From the NCBI GenBank assembly GCA_044867785.1, contig JBIOVM010000175.1, forward strand, positions 30,710-94,709: a DNA stretch of 64,000 nucleotides, in the 5' to 3' direction. Below the pieces are notes generated by a model. The model saw only the letters and a list, made by a program, of their open reading frames with translations, ran no database searches and was not told the DNA's origin. Every line of letters starts with the position of its first letter. The first letter of the stretch is position 1. This stretch comes from DASRDR01 sp044867785 (GTDB lineage: Bacteria > Methylomirabilota > Methylomirabilia > Rokubacteriales > DASRDR01). Both the position numbers and the translations under genes were made by a program. Shown here in pieces: positions 26,610-35,145 of this stretch.

Positions 26610-26966
26610 TCAGGATACCGTCAGCTCCCTGATCGGCCGAACCTCGATGCTGCCCAGGCGCAGGGGCGGGATCCTCGAGGCGACCTGGATCGCCTCGTCC
26701 AGATCGCGGGCGTCGATCAGATAGAAGCCACCCAGCTGCTCCTTCGTCTCGGCGAAGGGGCCGTCGGTGGTCGAGAGCTTGCCGGGCCGGCTCCGGAGCG
26801 TGGTGGCCGTTCGGACCGGCTGGAGCGCCTCCGCCGCGAGATAGTGACCGCTCTTCCGGATCTCGTCACCGAAGGCCAGACATTCGTCCGTGAGCGCGAC
26901 CGACTCGCTCTTCGGGAGCGCGTCGAGCGTGCGCTCGTCGAAGTAGACCAGGCACAGGTACTTCAT
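26610..26966 (-). CDS. Second YCII/DGPF domain protein
   Basis: 118-aa paralogue of the YCII protein at 25062-25439, with the same DGPFAETKEQLGGFYLIDA core and IQVASRIPPLRLGSIEVRP ending; the two are alike over most of their length. No sigma gene follows it, unlike the first copy. The ATG at 26966 has AGGAGG just upstream. The longer reading to 27317 is a non-coding extension through the divergent promoter region. It could be an additional sensor for the same sigma factor. Confidence 0.88.
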   Translation of the reverse strand: MKYLCLVYFDERTLDALPKSESVALTDECLAFGDEIRKSGHYLAAEALQPVRTATTLRSRPGKLSTTDGPFAETKEQLGGFYLIDARDLDEAIQVASRIPPLRLGSIEVRPIRELTVS

Positions 26967-27246
26967 CGCGTCCTCCTCGCGGACAACCCCTCGGGTGGGC
27001 ACGGGATGGTCGTTCGGCGAGACTTCGATTCGACGGACCCCCGGAGCGCGCCGCGATCCGCGACGGAGTGTGTCATTTTGTCGCGGCCGGCACGGACGCC
27101 GTGGACGCGGCCACGCCGGGCCGCCCGGCGGGCGAGCGCCGCGGCATGTCGAGCGCGGCCCGGTCGGATCGACTATACAGTGAGAAGGGTCGGCGCCCGA
27201 CGCCGCCCGGCCGAGGATCATCGAGCACGCCAGGAAGGAGCGCGGG

Positions 27247-28434
27247 ATGAGCGAAGTGCGAGTTCTGGTCGGCACACGGAAAGGGGCGTTCACGCTGACG
27301 GCGGATGCCCAGCGCACGCATTGGGAGGTCAGCGGTCCGCACTTCGCCGGGTGGGAGATCTACCATCTCAAGGGATCCCCCGCCGACCCGAACCGGCTGT
27401 ACGCCTCGCAGTCCAGCGGCTGGTTCGGGCAGATCATCCAGCGCTCCGACGACGGCGGCAAGACCTGGCACCAGCCGGGGACTCCGCCCGGCGAGCCCAC
27501 CACCACGCCTGACGGGATGCCGAAGGGCGAGAGCAACAAGTTCGTCTACGACACGTCCGCCGAGACCGGCAAGCCTCTCACGACCCACCAGTGGTACGAC
27601 GGCACGCCGCATCCGTGGGAGTTCAAGCGCGTCTGGCATCTGGAGCCGTCCCTGACCGATCCGGACACCGTCTACGCGGGCGTCGAGGACGCCGCCTTGT
27701 TCCGCTCGACCGACGGCGGCCGGACCTGGCGCGAGCTGGCGGGGCTGCGCGGCCACGGCTCCGGCTCGTCCTGGCAGCCGGGGGCCGGCGGCATGTGCCT
27801 CCACACGATCCTCCTGGATCCGCGCCACCGCGACCGCATCATCGTCGCGATCTCGGCGGCCGGGGCCTTCCGCAGCGACGACGCCGGCCAGACGTGGCGC
27901 CCCATCAACCGGGGCCTCCATTCGCTCTACATTCCCAACGCGACAGCCGAGGTCGGCCACTGCGTGCACCGGCTCGCGATGCACCCCGCGCGGCCGGGCC
28001 TGCTCTTCATGCAGAAGCACTGGGACGTGATGCGGAGCGACGACGGCGGGGAATCGTGGCGGGAGGTCAGTGGCAACCTGCCGAGCGACTTCGGGTTCCC
28101 GATCGACGTCCACGCGCACGACCCGGAGACCGTCTACGTCGTCCCGATCAAGAGCGACTCGGAGCACTATCCGCCCGACGGAAAGCTTCGCGTGTATCGG
28201 AGCCGGTCGGGGGGCGACGAGTGGGAGGCGCTCACGCGGGGCCTGCCGCAGCGGCACTGCTACGTCAACGTGCTGCGGGACGCGATGGCCGTCGACTCGC
28301 TCGATCCGTGCGGCGTGTACTTCGGCACCACCGGCGGCCAGGTCTACGTGTCCGCCGACGGCGGGGACAATTGGGCGCCGATCGTCCGGGACCTTCCGTC
28401 CGTCGTGTCGGTGGAGGTCCAGACTCTGCCATGA
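27247..28434 (+). CDS. BNR-repeat beta-propeller (sialidase-like) protein
   Basis: 395-aa cytoplasmic-looking beta-propeller (no signal peptide). Asp-box/BNR repeats recur: QRSDDGGKTWHQ, FRSTDGGRTWREL, FRSDDAGQTWRPI, MRSDDGGESWREV and VSADGGDNWAPI. Related proteins are annotated as glycosyl hydrolase or exo-alpha-sialidase, but the sialidase catalytic Arg triad is not evident, so enzymatic function is unproven. GGAAGGAG precedes the ATG. It overlaps the MoaD-like gene by 4 bp. Confidence 0.85.
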   Translation: MSEVRVLVGTRKGAFTLTADAQRTHWEVSGPHFAGWEIYHLKGSPADPNRLYASQSSGWFGQIIQRSDDGGKTWHQPGTPPGEPTTTPDGMPKGESNKFVYDTSAETGKPLTTHQWYDGTPHPWEFKRVWHLEPSLTDPDTVYAGVEDAALFRSTDGGRTWRELAGLRGHGSGSSWQPGAGGMCLHTILLDPRHRDRIIVAISAAGAFRSDDAGQTWRPINRGLHSLYIPNATAEVGHCVHRLAMHPARPGLLFMQKHWDVMRSDDGGESWREVSGNLPSDFGFPIDVHAHDPETVYVVPIKSDSEHYPPDGKLRVYRSRSGGDEWEALTRGLPQRHCYVNVLRDAMAVDSLDPCGVYFGTTGGQVYVSADGGDNWAPIVRDLPSVVSVEVQTLP

Positions 28435-28727
28435 TCCGGGTCGTTCTGCCCGCCCACCTGCGTACGCTCGCGCGGGTCGACGGGGAGGTGGCGGTCCACG
28501 TCCAGGAGCCGGTGACGCTGGGCGCGGTCCTGGACGCCGTCGAGGCGAGGTACCCGATGCTGCGGGGGACGATCCGCGACCACGTCACGCGGGAGCGACG
28601 GGCGTTCGTGCGCTACTTTGCCTGCGAGCAGGATCTTTCCCACGAATCGCCCGATACCCTGCTGCCCGGCCAGGTCGCGAGCGGGACGGAGCCCTTCCTG
28701 GTGGTGGGCGCCATGGCCGGCGGCTAG
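28431..28727 (+). CDS. MoaD/ThiS-like beta-grasp protein
   Basis: 98-aa ubiquitin-like protein ending in the GG needed for thiocarboxylation (…VVGAMAGG). The beta-grasp pattern is MIRVVLPAHLRTLARVDGEV, VTLGAVLDAVEARYPMLRG and GQVASGTEPFLVVGA. MoaD and ThiS carry sulfur for molybdopterin and thiamine synthesis; specialised paralogues serve other pathways. The 4-bp overlap (ATGA) with the BNR propeller gene, not with Moa/Thi genes, points to a specialised role. BNR-MoaD pairing is the main clue to its context. Confidence 0.82.
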   Translation: MIRVVLPAHLRTLARVDGEVAVHVQEPVTLGAVLDAVEARYPMLRGTIRDHVTRERRAFVRYFACEQDLSHESPDTLLPGQVASGTEPFLVVGAMAGG

Positions 28728-28769
28728 CGGCGCGCCGGCACGCCGCGTCGCCGCGGGGAGATTCCGCCC

Positions 28770-29162
28770 ATGACCTATGCCTTGTGGATCGTGCAGGTCC
28801 TGCTCGCGCTGCTCTTTCTGTTCGGCGGCGGCCTCAAGCTCGTGATGCCGGTCGAGGAGATGATCAGGCAGATGCCGGTGTCCCTGCCGGGCGGGTTCCT
28901 CCGGTTCATCGGCGTGGCCGAGTTGCTCGGCGGCCTGGGGCTCATCTTGCCCGCGCTCTTGCGCATCCGACCGGGCCTGACCCCGCTGGCCGCCGCCGGG
29001 CTCGTCATCATCATGGCCGGCGCGACCGCCGTCACGCTTCTCGGCGGGGACGTCCTCACGGCCCTGATGCCCTTCGCGGTGGGCCTCCTGGCGGCCTTCG
29101 TCGCCTACGGCCGCTGGCGGCTGGCCCCGATCCACCCCGCCTCTTCCCATGCAGTCCGCTAG
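28770..29162 (+). CDS. DoxX family membrane protein
   Basis: 130 aa with four predicted transmembrane helices (about 3-20, 44-64, 70-91, 96-115), characteristic of DoxX/DoxD-like proteins: LLFLFGGGLKLVMPVEEM at the start, FLRFIGVAELLGGLGLILP in the second helix. The family includes a subunit of thiosulfate:quinone oxidoreductase, but most members have no known role. GGGGAG precedes the ATG. It lies 42 bp after the MoaD-like gene. Confidence 0.88.
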   Translation: MTYALWIVQVLLALLFLFGGGLKLVMPVEEMIRQMPVSLPGGFLRFIGVAELLGGLGLILPALLRIRPGLTPLAAAGLVIIMAGATAVTLLGGDVLTALMPFAVGLLAAFVAYGRWRLAPIHPASSHAVR

Positions 29163-29500
29163 GCTCGGCACGACGCGCCCGTCATCGTGACGCCGGCGCG
29201 ACACCGTGGCGCCGGTGTACGCCTCGTCGATACCCCCGCCGAGCCGACCGGCGGCCGCCGCAACGGGCGTCGCCGGATCTCGGGCGACGTCTGAGTCGCC
29301 CGGGCGCGGGCTCGCGCACGTTCGAGGCCGTTCGAGATACGTTCGAGGCCGCTCGAGACGATGTAGACCCCTCGCCTCGGCGGCCCGGGAGCGGGCGCCC
29401 GTCGAGCGGCGCCGTCTCGCAGGTCCCCGCGTCGCCGGTCGGCGTCGCGGCTTCTCGGCAACGTTTCGTCGGCCCGAAGGTTGCACGAGGAGGAAACCGC
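29163..29500. other. Intergenic stretch with 21-bp direct repeat
   Basis: No gene is supportable. Two adjacent near-identical 21-bp units, beginning ACGTTCGAGGCCG, occupy 29318-29338 and 29339-29359 (19 of 21 bases match). Each contains TTCGAG/CTCGAG half-sites. They lie about 140 bp before the ATG at 29501 and could be an operator. AGGAGG for that gene is at 29488-29494. Confidence 0.5.
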
Positions 29501-29998
29501 ATGTCCCAGGGAGCGTCCGCCGCGGTGGTGGCCAAAGCGGTCGTCGAGCGCGACACCGCCCCGACCGCCCCGGAGGTCCGCTTCCTCTTCCCGCCGATCA
29601 TGCCCCTGGTTCTGTCTCTCCTGGAGGAGCTCCGGGCGCCCTCGGATGCGGTCGAGTGCGCCTTCCTGGCCTCCGGCGACCAGTACGCCATCCGGCTTCC
29701 ATCGTCGCGAACGAGGAGCGAGGCGCTCCTGCTGCCCCGCCGGGCGCTCGAGCGCGCGCTGACCGACCTGGGCGCCCGCCGCCAGGTGCGCAATCTCTTG
29801 CGGGCCTGGATCGAGGCCCCCGCGCCCAAACGCGCGGCGGGCGAAGGCGCTCTTCAGGCGTCGTACTTCTCCGCGCTGGAGGTCCGATCGCTTCTGGGAC
29901 CCCGCTGCGGCCGCTGTGAGGGGCCCTTGCTGGCGGAAGACGCCATCGTGGTCTCGGAGGCGTCCCGCCGGCACCTGGCATGTCCGCCCGCGTGGTAA
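29501..29998 (+). CDS. Hypothetical protein with C-terminal CxxC
   Basis: 165 aa, cytoplasmic. The middle has VRFLFPPIMPLVLSLLEELR and an amphipathic helical stretch (LPRRALERALTDLGARRQVRNLL). The end has RCGRCEGPLL and a late HLACPPAW, so three to four Cys could form a zinc site. A strong AGGAGG precedes the ATG. Family not recognised. Confidence 0.6.
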   Translation: MSQGASAAVVAKAVVERDTAPTAPEVRFLFPPIMPLVLSLLEELRAPSDAVECAFLASGDQYAIRLPSSRTRSEALLLPRRALERALTDLGARRQVRNLLRAWIEAPAPKRAAGEGALQASYFSALEVRSLLGPRCGRCEGPLLAEDAIVVSEASRRHLACPPAW

Positions 29999-30083
29999 GC
30001 GCGGCCCGATCGCGTGCTGCCCGCCGACCCGTTTCCCGAGCGGCCGTGATTCATCCGAGACCACGAGCTGAGAGGAGAGGCCC

Positions 30084-30389
30084 ATGAAATCCCAGATCGG
30101 TACGGACGCACTGCTCGAGGCGATCGAACGGCGACTCGGCGAGATCTCGGAGCGCCAGCACGCGCTGGCCACGGAGAAAACCTACCTCATGGAGCAGATC
30201 ACGCCTCTGCGGCTCGGCGTGGCGTCGCCCGACGTCGCCGTGCTCCAGCTCCGGTCGAGGGGGATCACGCTCCGAGGGCTGGCGCCCGCGCCGGCCGGGA
30301 CCCGCCGCCCGCGCCCGGTCGTCCTGCGAGCCGTCGTCTCCCGGCCACTGCGGCCGTCGCTCCCGTCGCCGAAGTCCGAGACCGCGTAG
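30084..30389 (+). CDS. Hypothetical small protein, coiled-coil N-terminus
   Basis: 101 aa. Residues 5-40 (IGTDALLEAIERRLGEISER, then QHALATEKTYLMEQ) predict an amphipathic or coiled-coil helix; the rest is Arg/Pro-rich and probably disordered. GAGAGGAGAGG precedes the ATG at 30084 (spacing 3-8 nt). It follows the 165-aa gene by 85 bp. I cannot assign a family or function. Confidence 0.5.
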   Translation: MKSQIGTDALLEAIERRLGEISERQHALATEKTYLMEQITPLRLGVASPDVAVLQLRSRGITLRGLAPAPAGTRRPRPVVLRAVVSRPLRPSLPSPKSETA

Positions 30390-30422
30390 CGCGCCGAGGC
30401 CGCGGTCCGGCCGCCCCTCCGG

Positions 30423-32621
30423 TCACTGCGCGAAGCGCCGCACGACGTTGTCGACGATGCGGGAGATGTTGTTCCGGTAGCCGTTGTGAGAGAGGCTCCC
30501 GCAGAAGGTGATCGAGCCGACCGAGAAGACCGCGCCGCCGTTCGGCGTCTCGAAGTAGACCATGTCGGCGCGGATCAACGCGTCGGGCGGCTCGCCGGGC
30601 CACGTCGCCACGTGCGTGAGCCAGTCCTCGGGGACCAGCACGAACCGGGTGAGGTCGTGCTTCTCCGACGAGGCCAGCACTACGGCGTGAGGCGGCGTCC
30701 CCAGCCGGAGGTCCGCCCGGTCCAGCTCGAACCCCGCCGCGCCGCCGCCCGAGAGCCCGAAGTCGCCCAAGATCGCGTCGGGCACACCGTCGAAGATCCA
30801 GGAGACCCGCGCGTCCGTCGACGCCGGCAGGCGGCGATAGTACGAGCCCTCGAAGGGCCCCTGTGACGTGAAGCCCACGCCGCAGAGCTTCTGCGGGGGG
30901 CGCCCGTTTCGGCGCCAGAGGCCGCCGTACTGCCCGTCCAGGCTCATGTAGTACTCGCCGGGATCGGCGGCCCACGCGCGGATCCCGCCCTCGGCGCGTC
31001 GGACCTCCAGGGCCCCGGGCACGGCCGGGTGCGCCGCGACCCGCCAGTAGAACCCGTTCCCGCCGAGGTACATCAGGCGGCCGCCGCGCTCGAGGTAGGC
31101 GGCCAGGGCGTCCATGGTCTCCCGGCTCTGATACTCGGGGTGCGTCGGCGTGAGGACGACCTTGTAGGAGGCCAGCAGCTGGACGCCCTCGGCGTGGAGG
31201 TCCTCGTCGGTCACGACGTCGTACCGGTGACCCATCTGCTCGAGCCAGTCGAGGAGGTAGAGATCCGCCGGCAGGTGGCGGACTCCCGAGCCGCGCGGGT
31301 CGACGTAGGCGAGGAAGCCCGAGCGAAGATTCAGGATGGGCCTGAGGCGCGAGGAGTGGGCGATGCCGCTCCCATCGTGGTGGTAGTTGTAGGTAGACAG
31401 CCCGTACTCCTGGTGCTCGTCGGGCGTCCAGGGGCGCGCGTGCCAGGCCGCCACCCGCGCCCGGTACTCGTCGTCCGTCACGCCGCGCGCGATGTTCGCG
31501 TACACGATGTACGTGAAGGTCGGCATGAGCACGCACACGTCGGCGGTGGCCTGTCCGCGGCGAGGGCGGACGAAGAACGGGATCATGTCCTCCGCGTCGC
31601 CCGCTCGCACGCGCACGGCGTAGACGCCGCTCCGCAGCCCCTCGGGGACCGTGTACGTGAAGTCGGTGGCCCACGCGCAGTCGTAGAGGTCGTCGTCGTG
31701 GAAGTGGATCGCGCCGTAGTGCCCGGGAGCGTGGCGCCAGCACATCTCCTCGCCCGTCCACCCGGAGCCCATCATGGCGCGGGTCGGGAGGTTGACGAGC
31801 TGCCCGTGGAGACCGTTCGGGCCCACGTCTACCGCCCGCGTGCTGGACGTCTCGCGGCTGAAGTCCCAGGTCGCCACCACGTGGCGGCGGGAGCTCCCAT
31901 CCGGCGCGGCGGCGATCGCGCTCTCGGCCAGCGCGGCGTCGTAGAGCGCGGGCCGCTCGATCTTGCCGTTGTAGTGGCCGACCACCGGCTCGCCGCCCAT
32001 CGCGGCCACCAGCAGAGGCCCGCCGGTGTCGAGCGCCGGCGGGAAGGCGACGGACGTGGAGGCGCGGCCGCCGTCCTCCACCCGGACCCGCGGCGCCAGC
32101 GGCGCCTGCCCCGCCGCGAGCGTCCGCGTCGCCGCGTCGTACGTCGCCCACACGCGATACCACGTCCGCGCGAGCAGGGGCTTGCCGACGTGCGCGATCG
32201 CCACTCGCCCCTTGCCGTCCCCGACCAGCGCTCCCGCGCCCCGCTCGTCGAGGAACAGGGCGAACCCGGCGCCGGTGCGGGGATCGTGCCGCGCCACGAC
32301 GCCCTGCCGGCCCTCGCCGGGCAAGGTCGGCCAGATCGTGGCGACCACGGTGAAGCTGTCGAGGCGTCGGAGCGCCGGCGCGTCCGGCACCCGGAGGTAG
32401 GAGCCCAGCGGCACCGGCTGGATCCGGGAGGGATAGCTTGCGGCGAACGGCGCGGCGACCGGCTCCTCCTTGATTCCCGGCCCGGCCGGGTTGGGATCGC
32501 CGGAGATCAGGCGGACCAGGCGCGCCTGATAGGGGGCGTCGGAGGCGCTGGACACCTTGAAGGCGATCGTCTCGCCCGGGGCGACGGAGAAGCGATCCGC
32601 GTAGCCGGTGATCGGAAGCAT
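30423..32621 (-). CDS. N,N-dimethylformamidase-type large subunit
   Basis: 732 aa, close to the length of DMFase large subunits. It has a LamG/concanavalin-like domain (about 85-255) and a C-terminal class I amidotransferase-like fold (VVLTPTHPEYQSRETMDAL, LAAYLERGGRLMYLGGNGFY). Recalling the Paracoccus enzyme's mononuclear iron site (Tyr399, Tyr440, Glu521) and active-site His519/Glu657, equivalents appear at a constant offset of 25: Y374, H494, E496, E632; the second Tyr may be Y413. No small subunit (DmfA1) is adjacent. GAGGAG precedes the ATG. The natural substrate may be another amide. Confidence 0.8.
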   Translation of the reverse strand: MLPITGYADRFSVAPGETIAFKVSSASDAPYQARLVRLISGDPNPAGPGIKEEPVAAPFAASYPSRIQPVPLGSYLRVPDAPALRRLDSFTVVATIWPTLPGEGRQGVVARHDPRTGAGFALFLDERGAGALVGDGKGRVAIAHVGKPLLARTWYRVWATYDAATRTLAAGQAPLAPRVRVEDGGRASTSVAFPPALDTGGPLLVAAMGGEPVVGHYNGKIERPALYDAALAESAIAAAPDGSSRRHVVATWDFSRETSSTRAVDVGPNGLHGQLVNLPTRAMMGSGWTGEEMCWRHAPGHYGAIHFHDDDLYDCAWATDFTYTVPEGLRSGVYAVRVRAGDAEDMIPFFVRPRRGQATADVCVLMPTFTYIVYANIARGVTDDEYRARVAAWHARPWTPDEHQEYGLSTYNYHHDGSGIAHSSRLRPILNLRSGFLAYVDPRGSGVRHLPADLYLLDWLEQMGHRYDVVTDEDLHAEGVQLLASYKVVLTPTHPEYQSRETMDALAAYLERGGRLMYLGGNGFYWRVAAHPAVPGALEVRRAEGGIRAWAADPGEYYMSLDGQYGGLWRRNGRPPQKLCGVGFTSQGPFEGSYYRRLPASTDARVSWIFDGVPDAILGDFGLSGGGAAGFELDRADLRLGTPPHAVVLASSEKHDLTRFVLVPEDWLTHVATWPGEPPDALIRADMVYFETPNGGAVFSVGSITFCGSLSHNGYRNNISRIVDNVVRRFAQ

Positions 32622-33066
32622 CGATCTCCTCGGTCCGGAATGAGGGCACGACAAGCGGCCGCCCGTATCGTCGGCGTGTTTCGGAGTCTAGCGCGCCCCC
32701 CGTGGGACCAGCAAGCGGCGGGGTCCGTCGGCACGGCGTTGCGCCGGTGCCGGCGGATCGGCGCGCCCCGCTCTTGACCGGTCGCGAAGGGCTGGCTAGT
32801 AATGCTCCTCGTGGTCATCCCCCGGCTCATCGTGAGGCCGCGCCGAGGCCGCGACTACGCGTGCCGGTCCGCGCCCCCACGCGGCCCGGTCACCAACCGA
32901 GCGCCGCGAGGGTCGCGATGAAGGTGGGGGTGCTCTACGAGCGTACGGCCTCTTGCCGGTCGACCCCGCGACCCTCCCCGAGGCGAACCGGCGGCGGCTG
33001 GAGGTCTACCGGCGCATGCGGGAGATCATCGACCGCACCCGTTGAGCGTGCGTCCGGCGACCGCCG
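32622..33066. other. Intergenic stretch with a possible gene remnant
   Basis: 445 bp between the dimethylformamidase-type gene (starting here, minus) and the amidohydrolase end. Apart from the small frameshifted frame at 32918-33045, no coding sequence is convincing. The dimethylformamidase-type gene's promoter must lie within it. Confidence 0.4.
32918..33045 (+). pseudogene. Small gene or fragment with apparent 1-nt frameshift
   Basis: The frame starts MKVGVLYE, but an apparent 1-nt deletion near 32942 switches to a frame reading AYGLLPVDPATLPEANRRRL, then EVYRRMREIIDRTR and a TGA at 33045. Restoring one base gives a coherent 42-residue protein. It could be a sequencing error, a decayed gene or a fragment of a longer one. 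The sequence is not recognised. Confidence 0.4.
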
Positions 33067-33936
33067 CTAGAACCCGTAGAGGCGCGCGGGATTGTCGACG
33101 AGGATCTTCCGGCGGGTCCGCGCATCGGGCGCCCACACCGGCAGTTGATCGAGCAAGCGGGCGTCGTCGATCGGGAGCGGCGGGTTCACGTCGGTCGGTG
33201 CGCGCCCGGGCCGGGTCACGGCGTCCGGATGCGGCCAGTCCGTGCCCCAGACGATGCGCTCCGGATTCGACTCGATGAGCGCTCGGGCGAGCGGCACGAC
33301 GTCCGGGTAGTCGGGCGCCAGCGTGGACGCCCGATAGGCGCCGGAGATCTTGACGTAGGCCTTCCCGGACCGGACGAGCGCCAGGAGGTCGGCGAATCCA
33401 GGCTGCTCCGGCCCCAGCGCGGCTCGGGCGCCGCCGAAGTGGTCGAACACGACGGGCACCGGCGACGCGGCGACGAGGTCCTTGAGCGCGGCGACCATGG
33501 CTAGGGTCGTGTAGACCTGGACGTGCCAGCCGCGATCCCGCACGCGCGCGATGGCGGCGTGGAGGTGGCGCCCGCCGACGGCCGGATCGTCGGTCCCCAC
33601 CGTCGCCAGGTTCAGCCGGATGCCACGCACGCCGGCCCGGCCCATGGCGTCGAGGTCACCCTCGGACGTCTTGGCGTCGATGACCGCCACCCCGCGGGCG
33701 TCGGCCCCGCGCGCCTTCATGCCGTAGAGCGTGGCCGAGTTGTCGGTCCCGTAGACGCTCGGCGTGACGATGACGACGCGCTGGATGCCGAGCGCCCGAT
33801 GGAGCGCCGCCATCGCTTCCGGCAGCGCCACCTCCGGCGTGTAGACCCGTCCCGGGAAGAACGGGAACGCCGCGGGATCGCCATGGATGTGCGTGTGGCA
33901 ATCGCACGCACCGGCGGGCACCTCGAAGGTCACCAC
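33067..33936 (-). CDS. Amidohydrolase family 2 protein
   Basis: 289-aa TIM-barrel metal-dependent hydrolase: CDCHTHIHGDP near the start (HxH), VRGIRLNLAT, HVQVYTTLA, VVFDHFGG and IVWGTDWPHPD (late Asp), as in lactonases and decarboxylases such as 2-pyrone-4,6-dicarboxylate lactonase. The substrate is not determined. Start appears to be GTG at 33936 without a clear ribosome-binding site. It follows the membrane protein gene by about 100 bp on the same strand. Confidence 0.87.
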   Translation of the reverse strand: MVTFEVPAGACDCHTHIHGDPAAFPFFPGRVYTPEVALPEAMAALHRALGIQRVVIVTPSVYGTDNSATLYGMKARGADARGVAVIDAKTSEGDLDAMGRAGVRGIRLNLATVGTDDPAVGGRHLHAAIARVRDRGWHVQVYTTLAMVAALKDLVAASPVPVVFDHFGGARAALGPEQPGFADLLALVRSGKAYVKISGAYRASTLAPDYPDVVPLARALIESNPERIVWGTDWPHPDAVTRPGRAPTDVNPPLPIDDARLLDQLPVWAPDARTRRKILVDNPARLYGF

Positions 33937-34038
33937 GGCCGTTCGCCGCGCATGGACCGAGCATACCAGCGGGGGCGACGGCCGGGAGGCCCGTCAGCCG
34001 GGCGGCGCCGGGCGGGACTCAGGGGCGGGCGGAGCGCG

Positions 34039-35145
34039 TCAGCGGGCCGCGTCGTGCGGCACCCGCCGTTCCGTGGGCGGCAGGACGAGATAGCTCAGAA
34101 GCCACGCCATCCCGCCCGTGATCACGATGGCGCCCGTCCAGAGGTGCACGGACCAGGCGAGGCGCGCCCACACGAGGACCACCGCGAAGTACAGGAGATA
34201 CTGCACGGCCGGCACGGCGAACGCCACCGTCCGGAACGCGAGCGGCCGCTCGGGCGACGGGCCGAGCCAGGCGACGAGGCCGTCGGCGATCAAGCCCGCC
34301 AGGACCGAGGCGCCGATCAGTGGTCCCGGACCGGTGTCGAGGTACTTGTCGTGAATGATCGCCATCAGCGCGACGTTCAGGGACAAGAGGAGCGTGAAGC
34401 TGCCCGGGGGCAAAGAGCGCTGCCGGAGCACGTACAGCACCGGGCCCATCAGCACCACGGGCTGGACCAAGAACCCGGCGAGCCCGACCGACTGGTAGAG
34501 GAACGCCCGGTCCGAGGTGCCTACCGCCGCGGCGTGCGCCACCCAGGTCGTTCCGTACGGGCTCGCGTACTCGGTGAAGAACGTGAGGAGAGACACGAAC
34601 AGCGTCAGGGACACGGCCATCGGCATCCGTCCGAGCCACGTCGCGGCCGTCGTCGAGTCACGGTGGAGGCCTGCTCGAAGCGGTCCCGTCACCATGAGCG
34701 CGCCGCCGTAGGCGAGGGCGAGGTGGCTCGGGCTGATCAGCCCCTCGACGCCGTCCTCGATGCCGAAGGCGATGTGCCAGAGCATGTCGACCAGGCCGCC
34801 GACGAAGAACACGAAGGCACCGATCAGCGAGAGGCGATAGCCGGGCGGCAAGGCGGCCGACCGCGGGGCACCCCGTCGCCGATGCCGGTAGAACTCCAGG
34901 ACGAGGACGGCCGTGCCGGCCGCATAGCCGGAATAGAGGACCGCGTGCCAGGGCGTGAAGAAGGTCTCGAGCGACGGCACGTGGATGTGAGCCCATCCGT
35001 CGAGGTACAGGCCCCCGATGAGCCAGGCGCCGAGGGCGACCATGAGCCAGTCGAAGCCGGCCCCGCCGCGCGCCGCGAGGGCGCGGCCCGGCGTCCCGGG
35101 CGCGCCGACGGCGTGCCTCGGCTCGACGGTCGCGGGGTTAGCCAT
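34039..35145 (-). CDS. Polytopic membrane protein of unknown function
   Basis: 368 aa with about nine transmembrane helices. Conserved-looking polar motifs sit at helix ends: LDGWAHIHVPSLETFFTPWH (about 48-67) and DMLWHIAFGIEDGVEGLISP (about 121-140) then SHLAL. Clustered His, Asp and Glu suggest a metal- or proton-binding site facing one side of the membrane. The start overlaps the GT2 gene by 8 bp, so it is the last gene of this operon and may act on or export its product. Not recognised. Confidence 0.75.
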   Translation of the reverse strand: MANPATVEPRHAVGAPGTPGRALAARGGAGFDWLMVALGAWLIGGLYLDGWAHIHVPSLETFFTPWHAVLYSGYAAGTAVLVLEFYRHRRRGAPRSAALPPGYRLSLIGAFVFFVGGLVDMLWHIAFGIEDGVEGLISPSHLALAYGGALMVTGPLRAGLHRDSTTAATWLGRMPMAVSLTLFVSLLTFFTEYASPYGTTWVAHAAAVGTSDRAFLYQSVGLAGFLVQPVVLMGPVLYVLRQRSLPPGSFTLLLSLNVALMAIIHDKYLDTGPGPLIGASVLAGLIADGLVAWLGPSPERPLAFRTVAFAVPAVQYLLYFAVVLVWARLAWSVHLWTGAIVITGGMAWLLSYLVLPPTERRVPHDAAR

